A stretch of 6,760 nt of DNA. Origin: Bacteroidota bacterium. Its GTDB lineage: Bacteria; Pseudomonadota; Alphaproteobacteria; Puniceispirillales; Puniceispirillaceae. Below, in pieces: positions 4,976 to 6,760 of the stretch (position 1 is its first letter; each line of letters begins with the position of its first letter). The stretch lies in contig JAACDV010000180.1 in assembly GCA_009936825.1 (NCBI GenBank), positions 1-6,760 on the forward strand, written 5' to 3'. The notes under the pieces were generated by a model, which was given only the letters and a program-made list of their open reading frames with translations, made no database searches and was not told where the DNA came from. Both the position numbers and the translations under genes were made by a program.

Positions 4976-5935
4976 GATCCGTCCGGTCAGATTGATTGCA
5001 GCATTAGTGCCAACCTCACCTAGCTCACCATAAAATGCGTCTTCGGTTTCAATCGAAACTTCAGCGCCTTCACCGATAGTAATAGGGAAGATATCGCCGA
5101 CCTGCATATTGATCAGCTTATACATCGACACCACCGGTTGGCTCAGCCTTGCGGTTACTCCTAGGGGGATATTAAGGACGGCGCGCTCCATCTTTTCGCG
5201 CCAAGTATGATCGTCCTCAGCCACATCTGCCTGCAAGCGTGAACGCAGTTGTGCGGCGATTGGCTTTAACGTTTGCAACGGATAAATAATGTCAAAACTA
5301 GCCGCATCCGTGTCTGGAAGCTGCACAACAAACGAGCAGATAATGACCAGTTCAGTGCCTTCTACAAACGATGCAAATTGCGGATTGGTCTCGCGGCTCT
5401 GATTTCCGAAAGTGATCGTCATTAGATCCCGCCAAGCGGTCTGCAACGTTTCATTCAAACCCCGGTTCACCACCTCGATGATCCGCTCTTCGGTTGCGGT
5501 AAATTCAGTTTTCTTTGTTGGCAAAGCAGCGATCTTGCCGCCGTAATAGCTGTTTGTCAGCACCGAGATAAAGTTCGGCGTCAAAACCGCCAGCATATTG
5601 CCGCGAAGCTCTTCTATCCGGCTAATGCTCAGGCTCATAAAGCTTTCGATACCGGCGGAATATTCATCAAAACTTTTCACCTCCGGCGGGAAAGATGAAA
5701 TCCGCGGTTGAATCCGCAGCATCGGCAAGAACACGCCACGCGCCAATCGCGCAAAGCGCTCATTAATGATGCGAAGCGCGTGATAGTCACCAAGAAGCGA
5801 TAGGTCATCCGAGCCAAACTGGAACGGGCGAATATTGTCCTCGTCCATGACCATGGACGGCCCTGATCCCTCAGTGCCGAGACCTTCGATCAGAGCATTG
5901 ACTTCATCACTACTGAGTTTGCGGGTTGATGCCAC
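4970..5935 (-). CDS. fliM: Flagellar motor switch protein FliM
   Basis: FliM is the C-ring component that binds phosphorylated CheY and sets the direction of rotation. The 321-residue product carries the N-terminal CheY-binding motif 'LSSDEVNALIEGL' (7-19, compare LSQ-EIDALL in the family), a CheC-like middle domain (about 45-235, with 'YYGGKIAALPTKKTEFTATE' and 'RGLNETLQTAW'), and a C-terminal SpoA domain that interacts with FliN ('VLNIPLGVTARLSQPVVSMY' ... 'MQVGDIFPI'). The start is a GTG at 5935 with GAGGTG just upstream; no in-frame ATG fits the conserved N-terminus better. The length matches the family. It follows fliL by 75 nt with no obvious promoter, so co-transcription is likely. Confidence 0.97.
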   Translation of the reverse strand: MASTRKLSSDEVNALIEGLGTEGSGPSMVMDEDNIRPFQFGSDDLSLLGDYHALRIINERFARLARGVFLPMLRIQPRISSFPPEVKSFDEYSAGIESFMSLSISRIEELRGNMLAVLTPNFISVLTNSYYGGKIAALPTKKTEFTATEERIIEVVNRGLNETLQTAWRDLMTITFGNQSRETNPQFASFVEGTELVIICSFVVQLPDTDAASFDIIYPLQTLKPIAAQLRSRLQADVAEDDHTWREKMERAVLNIPLGVTARLSQPVVSMYKLINMQVGDIFPITIGEGAEVSIETEDAFYGELGEVGTNAAINLTGRIE

Positions 5936-5967
5936 CTTGTCACCTCGGTTTTAAGTCTTGAATCTTT

Positions 5968-5985
5968 CCGGCGTTAAAATGCCGG
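5968..5985. repeat. Small inverted repeat in the fliL-fliM gap
   Basis: CCGGC (5968-5972) and GCCGG (5981-5985) flank an 8-base AT-rich spacer. The short stem has no T-run and is too weak to call a terminator. It may be a minor hairpin between co-transcribed genes, or chance. Confidence 0.25.
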
Positions 5986-6010
5986 GTCTTATGTGTCCTA
6001 AGTCATAAGT

Positions 6011-6586
6011 CTATTGCAGAACGAATGACGTAAAGTGAACTTCTTCAATACCGCCAAAATTCTCGAGAAACTCCAGCTTGGCATTGATGGTGTCACGAAT
6101 GGCACCAGCCAGCACATCGCGCCCGTCGCTACTTTTCACCTGCTCTTCGGTATAATTGGCGATCACACCAAGAATAACCGAGCGCAACGCCAACTGATGA
6201 GCCTCAACATTCATCATTACAGTGTCGTCATACTGGGTCGATACCCCGATGCCGATCTGCAACATCTTGCGCGATCCGGACAGGTTGGTGGTGAACGTTC
6301 CCGGGAATTCATGGTAAATTGTTTCAAAGACCTTCTCTTCAGGTGTGTCTTTGGTCAGTTTTTGCGGCGTGGAATTGTCAACAGCCTCTTCGGCGGCCTC
6401 ACGCTCTTGCATTTTCTGTTCGATAATTTTTTCAATCTCTTCTGACGGATCAGGTTGCGCGCTGCCAAAAATCAGCCAGCCAGCAGCAACACCAAGGGTG
6501 ATCAACAGCAGACCGCCGCCACCAAAAATCAGCAGTTTTTTGACCAGACCACTTCCGGCTTTTGCGTCTGCTTCATTCTCAGCCAT
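6011..6586 (-). CDS. fliL: Flagellar basal body-associated protein FliL
   Basis: FliL is a single-span inner-membrane protein that surrounds or supports the MotA/MotB stator and affects torque. The 191 residues comprise a short cytoplasmic N-terminus, one membrane helix (about 18-40, LLIFGGGGLLLITLGVAAGW), a charged helical linker ('EEIEKIIEQKMQEREAAEEA', 49-68), and the periplasmic FliL domain with 'FPGTFTTNLSGSRKMLQIGI' (94-113), 'LALRSVILGVIANYTEEQV' and the family-typical end 'GIEEVHFTSFVLQ'. The length is typical. The ATG at 6586 is preceded by AGAGGA with 8 nt spacing. It heads the fliL-fliM-fliN group. I did not find a convincing promoter in the 80 nt upstream. Confidence 0.95.
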   Translation of the reverse strand: MAENEADAKAGSGLVKKLLIFGGGGLLLITLGVAAGWLIFGSAQPDPSEEIEKIIEQKMQEREAAEEAVDNSTPQKLTKDTPEEKVFETIYHEFPGTFTTNLSGSRKMLQIGIGVSTQYDDTVMMNVEAHQLALRSVILGVIANYTEEQVKSSDGRDVLAGAIRDTINAKLEFLENFGGIEEVHFTSFVLQ

Positions 6587-6666
6587 AGTTTTATTCCTCT
6601 ACTCGAACATTTAACGCAGGTCACGCTTGATCAGATCTGTCGATCGCCTGCACCCTAATGCATTGT

Positions 6667-6760
6667 TTATGCCAAAATACTCAGCATGGCTGTTTCACCA
6701 TCTTCGAGACGGTGGATAACACTATCTTCACCAGCGTCATCCGGAAGTCCCTTTGTATCA
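6667..6760 (-). CDS. C-terminal end of an unidentified gene (enters from right edge)
   Basis: Reading leftwards from the window edge, one frame stays open for 30 codons to a TAA at 6667-6669 and encodes an acidic end: DTKGLPDDAGEDSVIHRLED, then GETAMLSILA. The gene ends 80 nt before fliL and has the same orientation. The acidic composition looks more protein-like than the competing frames, but 30 codons are too few to be certain and I do not recognise the family. Confidence 0.4.
   Translation of the reverse strand, partial: DTKGLPDDAGEDSVIHRLEDGETAMLSILA

Noticed and set aside
4547..5023. Plus-strand open frame (158 codons) opposite fliN and the end of fliM
   Set aside because: Ser/Ile/Arg-rich shadow of fliN with no recognisable family; the minus-strand gene is certain.
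6587..6666. Promoter or CtrA-type site upstream of fliL
   Set aside because: I looked for TTAA-N7-TTAA, -24/-12 and -35/-10 patterns and found none convincing; only the ribosome binding site is supported.

Overview
The window is a stretch of a flagellar assembly locus with every recognisable gene on the minus strand, so it reads from right to left. The order fliL-fliM-fliN, then fliO-fliP-fliQ-fliR-flhB, the moderate G+C content and the FlhB tail ending in a 'LPPELQFDEFG' motif suggest an alphaproteobacterium. My best guess is a Rhodospirillales-like or marine SAR116-like lineage, but the sequence alone does not settle this.

Layout from right to left: the window opens with the last 30 codons of an unidentified gene (about 6667-6760). 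The motor and switch block follows: fliL (stator-associated membrane protein), fliM and fliN (C-ring switch). A 292-base intergenic gap comes next (4251-4542). It holds no gene but carries a near-perfect 32-bp palindrome, a second inverted repeat and a textbook sigma-54 (-24/-12) promoter pointing at fliO. Then comes the export-gate block: fliO, fliP, fliQ, fliR and flhB, tightly packed with 4-nt and 8-nt overlaps at fliO/fliP and fliR/flhB. FliP, FliQ, FliR and FlhB form the membrane gate of the flagellar type III secretion apparatus, and FliO helps assemble it. FliM and FliN form the cytoplasmic ring that receives the chemotaxis signal, and FliL sits at the stator.

The least ordinary part is the left end. 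Three small genes follow flhB with overlapping starts and stops (TGATG, an 11-nt overlap, ATGA): a 76-residue protein with two membrane segments, a 72-residue four-cysteine protein, and the first 101 codons of a single-span membrane protein that runs off the left edge. They look translationally coupled to flhB and may be accessory factors for the export gate or motor. Their function cannot be read from sequence.

No tRNA, rRNA, CRISPR, insertion sequence or phage gene was seen.
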